NCBI GenBank assembly: GCA_016763735.1
Contig: JAESTE010000187.1
Coordinates: 1 to 8,235 of the forward strand
Length of the DNA: 8,235 nt
Direction: 5' to 3'
Source: Nitrospinaceae bacterium
Lineage (GTDB): Bacteria; Nitrospinota; Nitrospinia; Nitrospinales; VA-1
Shown: piece by piece, positions 5,364 through 8,235 of the stretch
Numbering within the stretch: the first letter of the stretch is position 1
Layout of the letters: each line of letters opens with the position of its first letter
Notes under the pieces: model-generated
Told to the model about the DNA's origin: nothing
What the model saw: only the letters and a program-made list of their open reading frames with translations
The model's database searches: none
Position numbers and translations under genes: made by a program

Positions 5364-8201
5364 TTAGAAACTCCAGCGACCTTTGAGTAGGAAAGAATGG
5401 CTGTTGTAATCGGTTTTGGATTCCAGATCATAGGTAGCGACAAAGTCGAAGTTGTCACTGCTTTCAAAGGTGACACTCAAGCCTCCTAAAAAGCTATAAT
5501 TCTCAGGGTCAAAGCCGGTGGTTTGGAAAGTGTTTCCGCCGCCTGTGAAAGAAGATATGTTTTGAATGCTGTTATCGAAGGCCTCGTAGTTATAACCGAG
5601 GTGAACTTCAGGAGTTAAATTCCCATGGCTAGTTTCATACGTGCGGCGAAATTCTCCCCGAAATGAAAGGTTGAGAATATCATAGTCCTGTCTTTTTACA
5701 TTCAGGTTGGAGGAGGTTGCTCCAGTTTCCGTGTACTCGGGAATTCCCACATGGGTGTAACCTAACCCAATAATTGGTGTGAACTTAACCTTTTTAGGGA
5801 GAGACATTTTACGGCCTACTTCTACCTTGCCCGAAACCTGATAGCCATCGTAATCGGCATGTGCGGTGCGCTCGACAGCACCGACAACTATGAAACGATC
5901 GCCACTATAATCGTTGTAGGCAAGTCCGACTTGAGCATCGATAAAATATTTCCCCAACTCATAAGACCCGTAAAAGGTTGCCTGATAACTATCAACGGTG
6001 GTACGGTTTTGCGAAAGGCTGGCGTTCACATCGGAGTAGGCAAAACTGCCTGCTAAACCTAAAACTAAATCGTTGTTGATTTGTTTGTCGCCACCCATTG
6101 AGAATCCACCAGTGACAGAAGTAAAACCCGTAATCCCCTGTCGTGTGCCCTGGTCGGCATAGGTTCCAAAGCCCTGAAACCAGAAATGTTTTTCTTCATT
6201 TACTTCATCTCCGGCTGAAAGACCCTGTCCTGCTGAGATTCCTGTTCGTAAGCTGGCAATGCGAACAGACACCGTGTTTGAAATAGTACCCCCTGCAGAG
6301 ATCGCTCCGACAACCGCTCCGCCGCTTACAACGGGGGCAAGAGTTTCCAATGCAGCTTCTTTTGTTCTACCGGATAAGCCATTCAAGGCATTCGTCATGG
6401 AGGTATCACTGGCGAAGGCTGTGGCGGTAACAGCATCAATGGCAGCAGTGTTTGAGCTAAGCTTTGTTATTACAGCTACCGAAGTGAGCTCTAGATTATT
6501 GCCGTTGAACGCGATAGTAAAATCAAACGAAGAACTGTTATCGGTGATGACCAGACCGGTGGTGACACCAGCTCCTAATCCTATATCGCCGTCATCATCC
6601 TGAACAATGACGATGGTTCCCGCTGTGTGAGTGCCGCTTACCGTCGGCGCAATGGTAGTGCCTGATGCAAAAGTGGCTCCGGCAGCCGATGCATTCAATT
6701 GACCGTTGCTGGTGCCTATGGTGATGGCTAAAGTTGAGTTGGCACCGAGTGTAACCGTGCCTGTGGGGCTTACTGTTGCCGTGCCGACATCAAGGGTTCC
6801 TGTGGTTCCTGCAGCGGTTATTACACCGGTGACTGTTGTCGCAGCCTTGGTGAATTTCAAAGTTGCCAGATTGGAGATAGTAGTGGTGGTCGCCTTAAGG
6901 TCACCATTGAAGGTTGCGGTTTTGCCGCTACCTAAAATATTCACCGCATTCAAACCTGCAACGGTAGAACCGACATCGCCACTGAAGGTGCTGGTTCCAT
7001 TCACACTCAATATGCCTTGATTGGTAGTTGCGTTGGTGATGGTACCGGTAAAATTAAATCCATCAGCAAGAGTTACCAAGGCACCGGCGCCATTGGCAAA
7101 ATTTAAGTTGCCTGTGAATGAATTATTAAGCGCAATATTACCTGTACCGCTTGTAGTTAACAGAGTGGTATTAACTGCACCCGAAAAAGTTGCTGTTCTT
7201 CCGGCTGTACCCGCGCTAATTGCTCTCAACCCGACACCGGTGGAACCTACGGTACTGCTGATTGTCGTGGTTCCCGATAATGTTAAGGTGCCATTGTTGG
7301 TTGTCGTGTTGTTGACAGCGCCAGTGATATCTTGTCCGTCCGCGATGACAGCCGTGCCATCTGCCGAAAAGTTTAGTGAGGCTGTTGTCACCGAACCGTT
7401 AAATGTTGTTGTGTTCCCGGTGTTAAGGTCAATGTCTGTCGATGCTGAGACGCTACCATTAAAAATAGTAGTGGAGCCCGTCTCTAAACGAACTCTATCA
7501 ACGGCCAATCCGGAACCAATGTTCGAATTGAAGGTCACCGTGCCGACCGTGTTTACATTGATGACTTGTCCCTCCCCTGCCGCTGCTCCATTAATAACGC
7601 CAGACATGGCCTGTGCACCAGCCCCTGTAAAATTTAATATCGCGATGTCATCGGCATCACTATTTAAAGTGACAGTCCCGGAGCCCAGAGTAATATTGCC
7701 ATCTACTCGTAATTGTGAATCACCTGCGTCGTTTGTGAACGTGGCATTGATTATGATTTTGAGATCATTCGCATCCGTGCCCACATTACCCAAGATACTC
7801 CCGGTGATATTAAGTTGCAGGTCATCGCCATTGGTCGCATCATTTAGAGTCAACGTGGCTGTGCCTGTGTTGTCGGTGTTGATGATGGTTGACAGTTGAC
7901 CAAAATCATTGGTGGTAGTGGCATCTAAGCCATTACTGGAAACGGTCAGGCCGGCATTACCCGCACCGAATGTGATCACTGCACTCGATCCTTCACCGTC
8001 ATTGGTTGCATCAATGATAAAGGTATCCACTGTACCCGCATTACCCGCGACCCCACCGCCGGTTTCAATAGCAGCACTGATATCCGCTGCCATAGCTCGA
8101 CCCGCAAGCGCAAGCCCGGTAATAATTAAAAATAAAAGTATGAAAAGGACGAAAAGCCTGGAATGTATAAAGGGGGTTAACCTGAATCTAAATTTAAACA
8201 A
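5364..8201 (-). CDS. Autotransporter, complete: signal peptide, repeat passenger, beta-barrel
   Basis: The preferred start is the TTG at 8201 (945 residues) because GAGGAG sits nine bases upstream. Another TTG at 8222 adds seven residues but would place that motif inside the gene, and an in-frame stop at 8228-8226 excludes longer starts. Numbering from 8201: basic n-region (M-F-K-F-R-F-R), hydrophobic core 16-33, and a signal peptidase I site A-M-A near 38. The passenger, about 40-575, is rich in Thr, Gly, Asn and Ala, lacks Cys, and has repeats of about 20 and 92 residues. A linker at about 576-670 contains L-S-G-R (609-612) and R-I-A-S-L-R (647-652). The autotransporter beta-domain, about 672-945, ends L-L-K-G-R-W-S-F with the expected terminal Phe. 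Barrel motifs T-E-T-G-A and L-T-P-E match the + strand autotransporter. The passenger shows no protease, lipase or RGD motif, so adhesion or surface coating is only a guess. Confidence 0.9.
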   Translation of the reverse strand: MFKFRFRLTPFIHSRLFVLFILLFLIITGLALAGRAMAADISAAIETGGGVAGNAGTVDTFIIDATNDGEGSSAVITFGAGNAGLTVSSNGLDATTTNDFGQLSTIINTDNTGTATLTLNDATNGDDLQLNITGSILGNVGTDANDLKIIINATFTNDAGDSQLRVDGNITLGSGTVTLNSDADDIAILNFTGAGAQAMSGVINGAAAGEGQVINVNTVGTVTFNSNIGSGLAVDRVRLETGSTTIFNGSVSASTDIDLNTGNTTTFNGSVTTASLNFSADGTAVIADGQDITGAVNNTTTNNGTLTLSGTTTISSTVGSTGVGLRAISAGTAGRTATFSGAVNTTLLTTSGTGNIALNNSFTGNLNFANGAGALVTLADGFNFTGTITNATTNQGILSVNGTSTFSGDVGSTVAGLNAVNILGSGKTATFNGDLKATTTTISNLATLKFTKAATTVTGVITAAGTTGTLDVGTATVSPTGTVTLGANSTLAITIGTSNGQLNASAAGATFASGTTIAPTVSGTHTAGTIVIVQDDDGDIGLGAGVTTGLVITDNSSSFDFTIAFNGNNLELTSVAVITKLSSNTAAIDAVTATAFASDTSMTNALNGLSGRTKEAALETLAPVVSGGAVVGAISAGGTISNTVSVRIASLRTGISAGQGLSAGDEVNEEKHFWFQGFGTYADQGTRQGITGFTSVTGGFSMGGDKQINNDLVLGLAGSFAYSDVNASLSQNRTTVDSYQATFYGSYELGKYFIDAQVGLAYNDYSGDRFIVVGAVERTAHADYDGYQVSGKVEVGRKMSLPKKVKFTPIIGLGYTHVGIPEYTETGATSSNLNVKRQDYDILNLSFRGEFRRTYETSHGNLTPEVHLGYNYEAFDNSIQNISSFTGGGNTFQTTGFDPENYSFLGGLSVTFESSDNFDFVATYDLESKTDYNSHSFLLKGRWSF
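6792..7343 (-). repeat. Two 92-residue passenger repeat units
   Basis: Units at 7343-7068 and 7067-6792 both open A-D-G, then x-x-[IF]-T-G and a G-[TI]-L core followed by G-T-[TS]-T and V-G-S-T, and later carry T-A-T-F-[SN]-G. A third, shorter copy of the T-G-x-I start follows 73 residues later. The same layout appears in the + strand autotransporter passenger. Confidence 0.7.
7353..7544 (-). repeat. Tandem ~20-residue beta-solenoid rungs
   Basis: Two exact 20-residue units lie back to back: T-T-I-F-N-G-S-V-S-A at 7472-7413 and T-T-T-F-N-G-S-V-T-T at 7412-7353, each followed by a hydrophobic-alternating strand. A looser copy with T-F-N-S-N-I precedes them. About 20 residues is a typical length for one turn of a beta-helix, supporting a solenoid passenger. 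Confidence 0.65.
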
Positions 8202-8210
8202 GCCTGGGTT

Positions 8211-8216
8211 CTCCTC
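8211..8216 (-). promoter_or_regulatory. Ribosome binding site of the - strand autotransporter
   Basis: GAGGAG on the - strand lies nine bases upstream of the TTG at 8201-8199. It decides the start in favour of that TTG over the one at 8222. No ATG is available before the signal-peptide cleavage site region. Confidence 0.7.
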
Positions 8217-8235
8217 AAACAAGATTCAGATTTAA

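Noticed and set aside
6706..7899. Long + strand open frames of Val/Pro/Ala composition opposite the - strand autotransporter
   Set aside because: These are the same composition effect, opposite a gene with a signal peptide, repeats and a clear barrel.

Overview
The window comes from a diderm (Gram-negative) bacterium. It encodes two type Va autotransporters, each with a C-terminal outer-membrane beta-barrel ending in phenylalanine, and three proteins with lipoprotein signal peptides. The sequence does not fix the lineage; a proteobacterial-type envelope is as far as it goes. No mobile element, RNA gene or CRISPR array was seen.

Layout. The left third (2-3092, + strand) is the 3' part of an autotransporter gene whose 5' end lies outside the window. 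Its low-complexity Thr/Gly/Ala/Val/Asn passenger is cut by a one-base frameshift in a T5 run at 652-656. The gene ends with a complete linker, a barrel and a strong intrinsic terminator. Next on the + strand are a 55-residue lipoprotein (3221-3388) and a 279-residue lipoprotein alpha/beta hydrolase (3426-4265) with an excellent Shine-Dalgarno sequence. A 161-base AT-rich convergent spacer follows. On the - strand lie a second hydrolase of the same family (5275-4427) and, upstream of it, a complete second autotransporter (8201-5364), probably starting at a TTG codon.

How it fits together. The two halves mirror each other: autotransporter then lipoprotein hydrolase reading rightwards, and the same pair reading leftwards, meeting tail to tail. 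The hydrolases are clear paralogues (34 of 52 residues identical in one ungapped stretch). The autotransporters share passenger repeat modules, linker motifs and barrel signatures. The arrangement suggests an old inverted duplication of a two-gene surface module, since diverged. Only the + strand copy has the extra small lipoprotein and a strong terminator between the autotransporter and the hydrolase. A functional link between surface passenger and envelope hydrolase is an inference from this repeated pairing.
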